A DNA stretch of 64,000 bases from positions 1-64,000 of the IMG/VR virus record IMGVR_UViG_3300044981_000152; one strand, 5' to 3'. The stretch comes from a virus. Of this stretch, positions 46,973 to 54,898 are shown in pieces. Within the stretch, counting starts at the first letter, position 1. Every line of letters starts with the position of its first letter. Position numbers and translations under genes: made by a program. The notes under the pieces are model-generated. The model saw only the letters and a program-made list of their open reading frames with translations, was not told where the DNA came from and did no database searches.

Positions 46973-47703
46973 GCGCCCGGCTTCCTGCGGTCGGTGCCGG
47001 TCATCGCGACCACCTCGCACATTTCCGCGAGGCGGCTGGCGGCACGCTCCCCGATCTGGTCAGCCAGCTTCGAGGGGGGCAGGTTGCTGGTGACGATCAG
47101 CGGCAGGCAGTTGGCGTAGCGATGGTCGATGACGGAGTAGACCCGTTCCTGCGTCCACTCCGATGGCTTCTCCGCGCCGATGTCATCGATGACGAGCAGG
47201 GCAGCGCGCTGGCAGTCGCGGATGGTCTGCACGGCGGCATCGCCGGGGCGCAGGTCGTCTAGCAGGTCGGTCAGGCGGGTGAAGATGACGTTCGGGGCGG
47301 TGCGGGCGGCAGGCCCTCCCCAGTCCACTGCCGGGGGTTCCTCGCCGTGCGGCCTGACGCCGGTCGCCTGACACCAGGCGGCGAGGGCCATCCATGCGGT
47401 GTGGGTCTTGCCTGTCCCGACCTGGCCCGCGAGGTACAGGCCCTGCGCCTTCCTGCCCCGCGATGCCCACTCCGCGGTGGCGGCGGGGATCTCGACGGGG
47501 GCGCGGAACCTCGGCGGGGTGAAGCACAGGATCGCCTCGGCAAGTTGTTCCCTCGCGCAGTGCGGGCACTCTGCCGAGGCCGGGTAGTCGCCGCGCTCGT
47601 CATGGCGGATCACCGTAGCCCACTTGCCGTCGCCTCTGCACTCGGCTGATACCGCGTCCGGGAAGAACCCGGACAGGTCGCCGTGGTTCTGCTTACCAGC
47701 CAC
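46969..47703 (-). CDS. DnaC-like helicase loader ATPase
   Basis: This 244-aa protein starts at GTG 47703 with GAGGAG 7 nt upstream (an ATG at 47718 is a weaker choice). C-P-H-C (46-49) marks a zinc region. Walker A G-Q-V-G-T-G-K-T lies at 93-100, Walker B L-L-V-I-D-D-I-G at 169-176, then Y-S-V-I-D-H-R-Y and V-T-S-N-L-P (sensor 1). It would load DnaB at the origin. It lies between initiator and dnaB. Confidence 0.9.
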   Translation of the reverse strand: MAGKQNHGDLSGFFPDAVSAECRGDGKWATVIRHDERGDYPASAECPHCAREQLAEAILCFTPPRFRAPVEIPAATAEWASRGRKAQGLYLAGQVGTGKTHTAWMALAAWCQATGVRPHGEEPPAVDWGGPAARTAPNVIFTRLTDLLDDLRPGDAAVQTIRDCQRAALLVIDDIGAEKPSEWTQERVYSVIDHRYANCLPLIVTSNLPPSKLADQIGERAASRLAEMCEVVAMTGTDRRKPGA

Positions 47704-48595
47704 CGTGGTACTCCTCATCGCTGTAGTTCGCCTGCTTGATGCCGGCCGGGGCCTGCGGCTGCGGAGGCGGCGTGTCTTCGTCCAGCCAGCACTTCTTGTT
47801 GAGCCACGTGGCGGGGTACTTGCCGTAACCCCGAAGCACCTGCGGGTCGTCGCAGTACCGCTTGACGGCCTCAAGGAGCACCTGCGGGTCGGCCCCCTCG
47901 CGGATCGCCTTCGCGTATGCCGTCTCGGCGTCGCCGGGTGCCTTGTGGACCGGGTAGGCGGCGTACCACTCGGCGAACTGCGGGTCGGTCGCCTTCTGGC
48001 CTGCCGGGCGTCCGCGTTTAGGCTTTGCCGCTTGCGGGGGGTGCCCGTTGGCTCCGGCATCGAAGAGAGCGCCGTCGCCGGATTTTGCGGGAGTAGATCT
48101 CTCCGTAGGAGAGATCTTTACTTCCTGTTCTCTTCCTGTTCCGGGTGCAGATTCTGCGGGGGGGTGGTGCAGATCTTGCGGGGGCGCAGGATTTGCGGGG
48201 GGTGCAGATTCTGCGGGGTTCTGACTTGTGGCCTGCGGTGATGCCTGACCCCGCAAATCCTGCGGGGGTGCAGTATTTTCGGGGTGCAGATTCTGCGGGG
48301 GTGCAGATTCTGCGGGGGTGCGGGTATTTATGCGGTAGAGGTTGCAGCCTTTCGGCCCGGCGTTGTACCGGACCTCCAGTTCGCCGAGTTTCACCAGTTC
48401 GGCCAGGGCGGTCTGCACGGCGCGCTCACTCAGCCCGGTCTTGCTGGCCAACTCGGCGTTGCTCGGCCATGCCCAGCCCGGGTACGGGCCGTCGCCCTTC
48501 TCGCGGATGGCCCATGCGACCCGCAGCAGCACCAGCTTCGCGCTGTGCCGGGACCTGGAATGGTCCCAGACCCACTCGCTGACGCTGATGGCCAC
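47693..48595 (-). CDS. Replication initiator-like protein with internal origin
   Basis: This 300-aa protein starts at GTG 48595 with GAAGGCGG 7 nt upstream. Residues 15-85 form a winged HTH (V-L-L-R-V-A-W-A-I-R-E, W-P-S-N-A-E-L-A-S-K-T-G-L-S-E-R-A-V-Q). Residues 90-165 are a low-complexity repeat (A-E-S-A-P-P, P-P-Q-(N/D)-L) that is encoded by the iteron array at 48144-48317. Residues 210-285 form a helical C-terminal domain (Q-F-A-E-W-Y-A-A-Y-P-V-H-K ... Y-C-D-D-P-Q-V-L-R-G). This is lambda-O architecture: DNA binding, origin in the middle, helicase-loader contact at the end. Confidence 0.8.
   Translation of the reverse strand: MAISVSEWVWDHSRSRHSAKLVLLRVAWAIREKGDGPYPGWAWPSNAELASKTGLSERAVQTALAELVKLGELEVRYNAGPKGCNLYRINTRTPAESAPPQNLHPENTAPPQDLRGQASPQATSQNPAESAPPANPAPPQDLHHPPAESAPGTGREQEVKISPTERSTPAKSGDGALFDAGANGHPPQAAKPKRGRPAGQKATDPQFAEWYAAYPVHKAPGDAETAYAKAIREGADPQVLLEAVKRYCDDPQVLRGYGKYPATWLNKKCWLDEDTPPPQPQAPAGIKQANYSDEEYHGGW
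48095..48330. other. ori: Putative phage replication origin: iterons within the initiator gene
   Basis: Four perfect copies of GGTGCAGATTCTGCGGGG start at 48144, 48201, 48283 and 48300. Variant copies lie at 48166, 48183 and 48267, and an inverted one spans about 48249-48263. Spacing is 16-22 bp. Each unit contains the dyad GCAGA-T-TCTGC. At one end, AGATCTCTCC (48095-48104) and GGAGAGATCT (48108-48117) form a perfect 10-bp inverted repeat, next to a relatively AT/pyrimidine-rich stretch (48117-48142) that could unwind. Iterons with internal dyads inside the initiator gene are the layout of lambda ori. Confidence 0.75.
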
Positions 48596-48704
48596 CCGTG
48601 GCCGCCTTCCCGATCACGCCCTCACGATTCCTGTCGCTCATGCTCTCCATACTGTACTATCATAGCGGAGAACGTGAGGGAATAATGTAGCGGAGGTCCC
48701 CGCC

Positions 48705-48986
48705 GTGGATCAACTGGAACTGCCAGCCTGGTGTGGCATCATGGATTCCATGGGCGTCACACCGGAGATGCGCGCCCGGCTGACGAAGGCCGGCCGCAAC
48801 TACACGCGCGCCAAGGAGGCGTTCGACGCTGCCCGCGGCGAGCTGGTCGGGGCCATCATCGACGCGCGCAAGGATGGCACCCTCATCGAGGACATCGCGG
48901 GCCTGGTGCCGTACCGGCAGACGCAGGTGAACCGCGTTCTTGAGGCGGCGGGCCTGACCGAGAAGCGCTCCAAGCCGGAGTCCTGA
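48705..48986 (+). CDS. Small HTH protein on the opposite strand
   Basis: This 93-aa protein starts at GTG 48705 (GGAGG 9 nt upstream; ATGs at 48741 and 48750 are alternatives). Residues 60-85 (I-E-D-I-A-G-L-V-P-Y-R-Q-T-Q-V-N-R-V-L-E-A-A-G-L) form an HTH. A charged helical N-terminal part precedes it. It is the only rightward gene within the leftward early operon. It diverges from the initiator gene across a 109-bp promoter-sized gap, so it may regulate replication-gene expression. Confidence 0.6.
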   Translation: MDQLELPAWCGIMDSMGVTPEMRARLTKAGRNYTRAKEAFDAARGELVGAIIDARKDGTLIEDIAGLVPYRQTQVNRVLEAAGLTEKRSKPES

Positions 48987-49050
48987 GCTTCCGCCTCCTG
49001 ACCCGTCCCACAAGACACCCATAACGCCGCTCCCCTCATCGCCCGGCCGG

Positions 49051-50922
49051 TCACGCTGCACGCTCCAGGTCCGCACCGGTGATCGCCTCGACCAGCGCCG
49101 AGATGATGACCTCCGCCACCGGCGGCGTAACAGCGTTGCCGTACTGGCGCACCTTCTCGCGCTTGCTGCCGAGCACCTGATAGGCCGCGCCGAACGCCAT
49201 GGCCGCGCCGATCTCGCCGGGCTCCAGCATCCGGAACAGCACGTCCTCGACGCTGACGGCGGCACTGGCGAGCGCCCAGCGGTCGGTTGCGGTGATGGCT
49301 CCCACGGGCTCGGCCGCGGTCCTGGCCACGCCCGTGCCGTAGTACGGCATGAGCAGGTGGGCCAGGTGCTCCCAGGTGATCAGCGACTGATGACCTGCCG
49401 TGGTGAGGGTACGGAACGGCTCGCTGGCCGGGGTGGACATCTGCCCCTGATCACCCCGCGCCGTGTTGTTCCGCATGATCATCGCCAGGCCGGGCGGCGA
49501 GATGAGCGCGTGGTGGGCACCGGAGGCGCTGACCGTGCTTATCGGCCCGGTTACCGGCTGCGCGTCCATGTTGCCGCGCATGACGGCGATGAACGGCGGC
49601 ACGGCAAGCCCGGTCTCGGCTCTGGCCGTCTGGGTCCGCATCGGGTCAGACGCCGGGAGCGCTTCCTTGCCCTCGCGGCCCTCGACGGGGACGAGCATCG
49701 GCGCCTGCGTGACGAGCCCGTGATTGCCCCCGTCCGCGACCACCGTGGCCAGCGGTTCAGTCTCGGCCAGGATTGAGCGGTTGCGCCCGGAGCGCAGCGG
49801 CACCAGGAACGGCGGCGTCACGAGCCCGAACGGCTGGCTTGACGCGGTGAGGGATGCGAGCGGCTCGGTCACGGCCGACGTGCGCAGGTCATCCTGGCCG
49901 CCGCGGTTGACAGTCAGGAACGGCGGGCACGCCAGCGCCTTCGTCGCCGTGGCGGTCTGCGTCGTCAGCGGCTCGTCGACCGGCCATGTCCGGACACCCG
50001 GCCGCCGCTCGAACGTGTTCCCCGCGGCCTCCAGCGTGATCGGCCGCGCGTACCGCTTCAGGCCGGCCTCGATCCGCGCGATCGTCTTCGGCTTCAGCGG
50101 GACCGCACGGTCCCCGATCCGGATTCCGGCGAGGGACCAGTCGATGGCCGCAGCCGCCGGCATCGCCGCAGGCTCCACGACCTGGCTGCATGAGACGCGC
50201 GGGCAGCGGTAGACGTACTGCTGCCGGTAGCGGCCCATGTCGCTGCCCGCGCGCTTCCACCACTGCACCGCGGCCACCGCCTGCTCGCACGACGGGCACC
50301 AGGCCAGCGGGCGCAGCCACCGGTCCCAGTCGGGGTCACGGCCGAGCGATGCCGACCAGTAGGCCAGGTACAGCCGGTCCCTGGACTGCGGCGCGTACGG
50401 CGTGACCAGCGGCCGGGCGTGCATCGAGTTGATCGCGATCAGCCGCGTCCGGTAGCCCAGGTTCGCGATCGAGGCGACCCATTCCCGCCACGCGGTCCAC
50501 GCCCGGACATCGGTAACGTTCTCGACCACCCCGGCCAGCACCGGCCGGCCGCGCAGCTGCATCGCCTCCAGGTACCGGGGTACGTCCCACATCAGGGAGC
50601 GGGACCGGTCGGTGGCCTCATCGGGCAGCGTCTCCCCGAACAAGTCAGGCTGCTTGTCGTAGTCGCGGCGCTGGCCGCGGGCCACGGACCAGGTAGGGCA
50701 CTCCGGCGATGCCCAGAACAGGTCACCGGCGGGGAACTTCTCCACGTCGGCGTCGTGCAGGTCGCCCTGGTAATGCTCGGTGGCGGGGAAGTTGAGCGCG
50801 TGCGACTCGATCGCGCGGGCCCAGTGGTTCGCCGCTAGCCGCGCGGTGACGCCGGGGACCGCTGTCGCGCCCTGGCTGCTGCCGCCGGCGCCGCAGAAGA
50901 AATCGATCAGGGTCAGGCTCAC
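49051..50922 (-). CDS. C5-cytosine DNA methyltransferase with repeated recognition region
   Basis: This 623-aa protein has motif I D-F-F-C-G-A-G-G (7-14), catalytic S-P-E-C-P-T-W-S (C75), E-N-V (motif VI), Q-S-R-D-R (motif VIII) and the C-terminal G-N-A-V-T-P-P-V-A (motif X). It would methylate cytosine-C5. Between VIII and X the protein is much longer than the family norm and holds about six diverged repeats of 40-50 aa, each with (E/D)-P-(L/M)-x-T-x-(T/S)-A and A-P-P-F-(L/I)-x-V. A C-P-S-C ... C-P-R-V-S-C zinc pair lies at about 205-250. Repeated recognition modules may give several target sequences. No restriction partner is adjacent, so it is an orphan, probably anti-restriction, methylase. 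Confidence 0.88.
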   Translation of the reverse strand: MSLTLIDFFCGAGGSSQGATAVPGVTARLAANHWARAIESHALNFPATEHYQGDLHDADVEKFPAGDLFWASPECPTWSVARGQRRDYDKQPDLFGETLPDEATDRSRSLMWDVPRYLEAMQLRGRPVLAGVVENVTDVRAWTAWREWVASIANLGYRTRLIAINSMHARPLVTPYAPQSRDRLYLAYWSASLGRDPDWDRWLRPLAWCPSCEQAVAAVQWWKRAGSDMGRYRQQYVYRCPRVSCSQVVEPAAMPAAAAIDWSLAGIRIGDRAVPLKPKTIARIEAGLKRYARPITLEAAGNTFERRPGVRTWPVDEPLTTQTATATKALACPPFLTVNRGGQDDLRTSAVTEPLASLTASSQPFGLVTPPFLVPLRSGRNRSILAETEPLATVVADGGNHGLVTQAPMLVPVEGREGKEALPASDPMRTQTARAETGLAVPPFIAVMRGNMDAQPVTGPISTVSASGAHHALISPPGLAMIMRNNTARGDQGQMSTPASEPFRTLTTAGHQSLITWEHLAHLLMPYYGTGVARTAAEPVGAITATDRWALASAAVSVEDVLFRMLEPGEIGAAMAFGAAYQVLGSKREKVRQYGNAVTPPVAEVIISALVEAITGADLERAA

Positions 50923-51380
50923 GACGCGTCGCCGCCCCTCCGGTTCTGTCCCGGCTTGTACCGGGGTGCGAGATCACGTCGCCTGGTCCGTCCCGGCGTC
51001 CCTCGGAGCGATGCCCCGCGCTTGGCCAGCTCCCGTTTCATCTCAGCGCGGAACTCGGCACCGGACAGGCCCGTGGAACCGGCCGGGAGAACGTCAGGCT
51101 CGGACGCTCCCCCTGCCGGGTCTTGTCCGCCCGGGCCCGCTTCCGCCGGAAGTCCCGGCCTGGTCTCGGGCGGCGTTTCCGGCGGCACCCGGCCCGGACC
51201 GAGCCCGGTATGAGCAGGCTCGGGCCGGGCGGGTGCCGCGTTCCCTGGTGCCTGGATGAGGTCAGGCACCGAGGACGAGGTTAGGCCGGACTCCCCCACG
51301 GGATTAGGGGAGCCCGGCTCGCGCACTGGAGCCCGGCCTGGGGGCTCGACAGCCGCGCGTCTGGGGGTTCGGGGGGTCAC
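50919..51380 (-). CDS. Disordered Pro/Gly-rich protein with basic tail
   Basis: This 153-aa protein starts at GTG 51380, overlapping the upstream stop. Residues 1-110 are Pro/Gly/Glu low complexity. Residues 108-153 form a basic region (A-E-M-K-R-E-L-A-K-R-G-A-S-L-R and R-T-R-R-R-D-L-A-P-R-Y). It is coupled to the methyltransferase gene. Possibly a small nucleic-acid-binding or scaffolding protein; no family recognised. Confidence 0.55.
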   Translation of the reverse strand: MTPRTPRRAAVEPPGRAPVREPGSPNPVGESGLTSSSVPDLIQAPGNAAPARPEPAHTGLGPGRVPPETPPETRPGLPAEAGPGGQDPAGGASEPDVLPAGSTGLSGAEFRAEMKRELAKRGASLRGTPGRTRRRDLAPRYKPGQNRRGGDAS

Positions 51381-51637
51381 TTCGGCGCCGCCTTTCCTGC
51401 CGCCATGGCGGCCGCCGCGGTCTCGGGAATCTCGCACTGCGGGCACGCATCCCACTGGCGCGGCCCCTTCTGGTTGCGCGGGACTCCGGTGCCCGTGCGG
51501 GCGTCGTACTGGCGAAACTTCCAGCCGTCCGCGGCTGCCCTGATCCGCGCCGAGGTGGCATCGGAAGCCAGTTCGGGATGCTCGGCTCCGCAGCCGTCGC
51601 AGACGAGCCGGGAGAAGCCGACCGCACGCACGCTCAC
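51377..51637 (-). CDS. Small zinc-ribbon protein
   Basis: This 86-aa protein starts at GTG 51637, overlapping the ParB stop by GTGA. L-V-C-D-G-C-G-A-E-H-P-E-L (about 11-23) and C-P-Q-C-E-I (about 68-73) form a zinc ribbon of the type used by small phage adaptors. Confidence 0.6.
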   Translation of the reverse strand: MSVRAVGFSRLVCDGCGAEHPELASDATSARIRAAADGWKFRQYDARTGTGVPRNQKGPRQWDACPQCEIPETAAAAMAAGKAAPK

Positions 51638-52395
51638 GACACACTCCGAAGCTCGCCAAGCTCCGCCAGCGCCGCCGCGACGGTCCGCTCGTCGGCGCGG
51701 ATGGCGGTCTCCCAGCATTCGCCGCACGCGAGCTTGCCGACGCGGCGGCGCGCGGAGTGCTCGCGTCCGTTGCACAGTGCCCGCGCCTTGCGGGCCAGCG
51801 GGTGCTGGCTGGTGAAGTGGTCCGGCTCCCACACCGGGCCCATCGCGGGCCGCCCGTCCCGCTTGCGGTCCTTCGCCCGGACCCGCCGCACCGCGGACAC
51901 CCCGTCGGATGCGGACAGGTCACCGCGCCGGATCGCCTCCTGCGACTTCACGTCCAGGTCGAGCAGCGACAGGTAATAGCCGACCGTGGCGTCCGATAGG
52001 CCGATCGACCGGGCGATCCGGATGTTGCTGTAGCCCTTCTTGCGGAGCTTGCCCATCGCCTCGGCCTTGTCCATCGGGTTCAGGTCGGCCCGCTGGCAGT
52101 TCTCCACCAGCATCAGTTCCTCAGGCTCGGCGGCCGGGGAGTCCTTGGCGGCCTGGCGGAACGCGATCGGCACCATCTCCAGCCGCGCCCGCTTCGCCGC
52201 CGCGAACCTGCGGTGCCCCGCGATGATCTGGTAGTGGCCGGGCTTGTCCGGGTGGTGCTCGACGACGACCGGCTGGAGGATGCCGTGCACGGCGACCGAC
52301 GCGGCCAGCCCGGAGATGTCCCCCAGCTCGTCGCGGATGTTGTCCGGGTGCGGGTGGAGCCGGCTGATGTGGGCGTAATGCTTGCTGGCGGTCAT
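51634..52395 (-). CDS. ParB-like protein (N-terminal ParB/Srx domain and HTH)
   Basis: This 253-aa protein has a ParB domain at residues 5-105 (H-P-H-P-D-N-I-R, L-A-A-S-V-A-V-H-G-I-L-Q-P-V-V-V, and G-H-R-R-F-A-A-A). An HTH follows at about 115-140 (Y-S-N-I-R-I-A-R-S-I-G-L-S-D-A-T-V-G-Y-Y). The C-terminus carries C-G-E-C (about 224-227), unusual for plain ParB. No parA or parS repeats are seen nearby. Phage ParB-like proteins can serve as regulators or nucleases, so a transcription role is more likely than segregation. Confidence 0.85.
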   Translation of the reverse strand: MTASKHYAHISRLHPHPDNIRDELGDISGLAASVAVHGILQPVVVEHHPDKPGHYQIIAGHRRFAAAKRARLEMVPIAFRQAAKDSPAAEPEELMLVENCQRADLNPMDKAEAMGKLRKKGYSNIRIARSIGLSDATVGYYLSLLDLDVKSQEAIRRGDLSASDGVSAVRRVRAKDRKRDGRPAMGPVWEPDHFTSQHPLARKARALCNGREHSARRRVGKLACGECWETAIRADERTVAAALAELGELRSVS

Positions 52396-52499
52396 TTGCC
52401 CCCCCCCGCTTTCCTGCGGGCTAGCTCATCCCTGGCGCGCTGCGCGATCTCGCCCGGTTCCGGTTCGGTGTCGCGGCCCCGGTAGGTGTAGCCGCTCAT
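52392..52499 (-). CDS. 35-aa coupled peptide
   Basis: ATG 52499 overlaps the stop of the membrane gene upstream. The stop overlaps the ParB start (ATGA at 52392-52395). It is charged (Y-R-G-R-D-T-E-P-E-P-G-E-I-A-Q-R-A-R-D-E-L-A-R-R-K). Nine C (nine G on the coding strand) encode the terminal G-G-G. Tight coupling on both sides supports it. Confidence 0.55.
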   Translation of the reverse strand: MSGYTYRGRDTEPEPGEIAQRARDELARRKAGGGK

Positions 52500-52651
52500 C
52501 GGCGCTCCATCAGCCAGTGCGACCGCCGGCGCCTCCCGGCTACAGCTACCCCGGCAGCAGCAGCAGAGAGGATCACGGCTCTCCGGTACCGGCCGTCCAG
52601 GGCGGAAGAGATAGCGCCGAGGAGGGATGCGGCGGCGATGACGCGGATCAT
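52496..52651 (-). CDS. Small membrane protein, 51 aa
   Basis: This 51-aa protein starts at ATG 52651. Two hydrophobic helices, V-I-A-A-A-S-L-L-G-A-I-S-S-A-L and V-I-L-S-A-A-A-A-G-V-A-V-A-G, surround an arginine loop and a basic tail. It is ATGA-coupled at both ends. Function unknown. Confidence 0.6.
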   Translation of the reverse strand: MIRVIAAASLLGAISSALDGRYRRAVILSAAAAGVAVAGRRRRSHWLMERR

Positions 52652-53166
52652 GCTGGCACCGCCGCAGCAATGCGCGGGTACTCATCCCAGGTGCGCCCGT
52701 CAAGCTCGCGGCCCCGGACGTTCAGCGACCTGATGTCCTCGGCTAGAGCGACCATGGCCGGGGTCGGGTCATAGTCGGCGGGTGCCCACGGGTAGCTGTC
52801 CTCATCGACTCGCGCGTCCCGCGACTCCTGTCGCGCCTCCTGAAGTTGGAGCGCAAGCTCGGCCTGCTGGCGCTTGATCAGGAGGTAGGGCAGCACGGCC
52901 GCGATAACTTCGGCGGCTCGGTCACCTTCCAGCACCCATTGGTACTGCGTACGGTGATGCGCCCTGTCTTCCTTTGGCTCGTAAGAGCGGACGCTGCCAC
53001 CGTAGATAGATGCAGCGAGGTCGTGCGGTTCCCTCCGAGTCCCAGAGATGCCGACTCGCGGGGCGCAGTAGGTACGTCCCCGGCGAGTGCTGCTGGACGC
53101 GGTGATGTACCCGTCGCTGTCAATGATTCCGGCGAGGTACGCGAGGATCGTAGGCTCAGGCGGCAC
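52648..53166 (-). CDS. LAGLIDADG-type homing endonuclease-like protein
   Basis: This 172-aa protein starts at GTG 53166 with GAGGGAG 7 nt upstream. Residues 9-20 read L-A-G-I-I-D-S-D-G-Y-I, a good LAGLIDADG motif, followed by Y-C-A-P-R-V-G-I-S, a strand pattern and Y-L-L-I-K-R-Q-Q-A-E-L-A-L. One motif per chain implies a homodimer if active. The C-terminal 50 residues are an unrelated acidic extension. The gene overlaps the end of DUF5131 by 11 bp, so it has been incorporated in the operon rather than inserted in an intron. It may act in homing or as a repurposed DNA-binding protein. Confidence 0.75.
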   Translation of the reverse strand: MPPEPTILAYLAGIIDSDGYITASSSTRRGRTYCAPRVGISGTRREPHDLAASIYGGSVRSYEPKEDRAHHRTQYQWVLEGDRAAEVIAAVLPYLLIKRQQAELALQLQEARQESRDARVDEDSYPWAPADYDPTPAMVALAEDIRSLNVRGRELDGRTWDEYPRIAAAVPA

Positions 53167-54142
53167 GGGGGAACTCCCTCGGGAAAGGCTCGGGCCATTC
53201 GGCGGCGTTGCCGCCTTTCCGGTCGGCGCAGCCCCATTCGCGGGCGAGTGCAGCGCCGGCCTGCTTGAACAGGAACGGGATGCGGGCGTCCTGGCACTGA
53301 TCCCGCAGCGACCGTGCCCACTCGGGAAGCATCGGCCGCGCACCCGGGCCCGACTCGCCGCCAGCGACAACCCATGACACCGAGCCGGGGCAGGCCGCGT
53401 AGATCTCGCCGGCCGCCGTCTTCACGTCGCCGTAGAGCGCATCGACGAAGACGTTGCCCCGGATCTGGAGGTTGCGGAGGTCGATCGCGCCGAGCAGCGG
53501 CTCCGCGGAAACCCACAGCACGCCGGCGGCGGGCTGGCAGGACAGCAGCGCGTGCACCCGGATCGCCGCCCAGTGCTGATCCTCAGCCGAGACGCCCAGG
53601 CACAGGTTCGGGATCGGCCACGGCGCCTGCTGGCCAAAGTGGGTGTCGATGTAGTCGGCCCACGCCCGGCCGCCGCGCCCGAGGTCGGCGGCCAGCTGGT
53701 CCCAGCGGGCCTCGTACATGGCCCGGAACTCCGGCGAGGTCAGCAGCGAGCGCATCCGGCCGTGCCGCTTCGTCAGGAGCTGGAAGGTGTGCCACCGCGC
53801 CATGGCCATGACGGCGAACACCTCGGCGATGAACTGATCCGGCACGTCCTCGTAGAACAGGTCCGCGAGGCTGTTGACGAACACCTTGCGCGGCTTGCGC
53901 CAGTGCAGCGGCTGCTCTAGGCGTTCAGGCAGGAGGTTGACGCGGCCGGTCCAGTCGGCCCGGCCAGGGGTCTGCACGGTCAGGCCATCGAACGCGGCGG
54001 CTACCTTCGGGTTCGGGTTCCCGGCCCGGATGCGCGCCTGGATGATCGCGTAACAGTGATCACATCCCGGCGACACGCGGGCACAGCCGAGCACGGGGTT
54101 CCAGCTCGCGTCGCTCCACTCGATCGCGGTGTTGTCGCTCAT
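53156..54142 (-). CDS. DUF5131 family protein (phage Gp37/Gp68)
   Basis: This 328-aa protein has I-E-W-S-D-A-S-W-N-P-V-L-G-C (8-21) followed by C-D-H-C-Y-A (27-32), the Cys signature of the Gp37/Gp68 family, then F-V-N-S-L-A-D-L-F-Y (about 87-96) and V-A-G-G-E-S-G-P-G-A-R-P-M-L (about 263-276). The family is common in phages and plasmids. Three clustered Cys suggest an Fe-S or radical-SAM-like chemistry that has not been settled. Coupled in the operon. Confidence 0.88.
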   Translation of the reverse strand: MSDNTAIEWSDASWNPVLGCARVSPGCDHCYAIIQARIRAGNPNPKVAAAFDGLTVQTPGRADWTGRVNLLPERLEQPLHWRKPRKVFVNSLADLFYEDVPDQFIAEVFAVMAMARWHTFQLLTKRHGRMRSLLTSPEFRAMYEARWDQLAADLGRGGRAWADYIDTHFGQQAPWPIPNLCLGVSAEDQHWAAIRVHALLSCQPAAGVLWVSAEPLLGAIDLRNLQIRGNVFVDALYGDVKTAAGEIYAACPGSVSWVVAGGESGPGARPMLPEWARSLRDQCQDARIPFLFKQAGAALAREWGCADRKGGNAAEWPEPFPREFPRAA

Positions 54143-54378
54143 GCGGCCCTCGGAACTTGCCGGTCGCCAGCGGTCTCAGGCGCGGTAACCGCCGCCTTCA
54201 CGTCGTCGAGGAGAGCCTGACTCGCCGCCGTCACCGTGATCTTCGGCGGGGCCTTTACCGGTGCGACGAGCCGCAGCCTGGCCTCCAGCGTCCGCAGCGC
54301 CTTCCAGCCGGTCCCGAGGGTGGCCAGGTAGCAGGCTGCGCCGATCACCTCGGCTGTGATTATCTCGGGGGTGTTCAA
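54139..54378 (-). CDS. Small hypothetical protein with TTG start
   Basis: This 79-aa protein starts at TTG 54378, in a TTGA overlap with the upstream stop and with GGGGAG 5 nt before it. Residues 5-30 are a weakly hydrophobic helix (A-E-V-I-G-A-A-C-Y-L-A-T-L-G-T-G-W). The C-terminal half is soluble. No family recognised. Confidence 0.5.
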   Translation of the reverse strand: MNTPEIITAEVIGAACYLATLGTGWKALRTLEARLRLVAPVKAPPKITVTAASQALLDDVKAAVTAPETAGDRQVPRAA

Positions 54379-54548
54379 TGCAACTCCCCGGCGGCGAGGA
54401 TGAGCGTCACGGTGATCGCCGCGCAGATGACGACCGCGCCCACTGCGGCAGCCGGCGTAAAGGGCTTGGGCGTCTTGCCGATCCGGCCGACCGCCATCAG
54501 CGCGGCAAGAACCTCGAAGGCGGCTATCACGTACAGGGCGTACTTCAT
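54375..54548 (-). CDS. Small two-helix membrane protein
   Basis: This 57-aa protein starts at ATG 54548 in an ATGA overlap. Two hydrophobic helices (A-L-Y-V-I-A-A-F-E-V-L-A-A-L-M and A-V-V-I-C-A-A-I-T-V-T-L-I-L-A) flank a short basic loop. Function unknown. Confidence 0.6.
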   Translation of the reverse strand: MKYALYVIAAFEVLAALMAVGRIGKTPKPFTPAAAVGAVVICAAITVTLILAAGELH

Positions 54549-54898
54549 GCGGGTCCTCCGTTGCTGTCGTCGCGCTTCCTGCAGTGCCCGCACACCGGGA
54601 GCGGCCCGTGCCGGTCCCGGTGGTCAAGCCACGGCCCTTTCCCCCGGTCACCCGCAGGGCACAGGGGCTTCCAGGAGCCGGGGCGGGCGTAGTGAGCTAC
54701 TGACCCGTTCGGCGAGTAGAGAAGCTGCCGGGGCCCGGGTTCCGCAGGTGCTGCAGCGGGAGCCGGCGAGGCCGACGGGAGATCCTGCATCGGGGGATCA
54801 GGCAGCGGCGACACATCAGCCCTCGGCACCGACGGCGGCGGGCCGGCGTGCAGCCCGACCTTGGCCGGACCGCGCTTCTTGCGCTTGAAGATCCTCAC
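54545..54898 (-). CDS. Disordered protein with basic start and Cys end
   Basis: This 117-aa protein has M-R-I-F-K-R-K-K-R-G as a basic N-terminus, a Pro/Ala-rich middle, and C-P-A-G-D-R-G-K-G-P ... C-G-H-C-R-K-R-D at the end. It may be a short nucleic-acid- or membrane-associated protein. No recognised family. Confidence 0.55.
   Translation of the reverse strand: MRIFKRKKRGPAKVGLHAGPPPSVPRADVSPLPDPPMQDLPSASPAPAAAPAEPGPRQLLYSPNGSVAHYARPGSWKPLCPAGDRGKGPWLDHRDRHGPLPVCGHCRKRDDSNGGPA

Noticed and set aside
48140-48320. A CRISPR array
   Set aside because: Repeats are 18 bp with near-zero spacers of 0-4 bp and internal dyads, inside an initiator gene; iterons explain them better.
51634-52395. Plasmid-like partition locus (ParABS)
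   Set aside because: No ParA ATPase or parS repeats are near the ParB-like gene, so a partition function is not supported.
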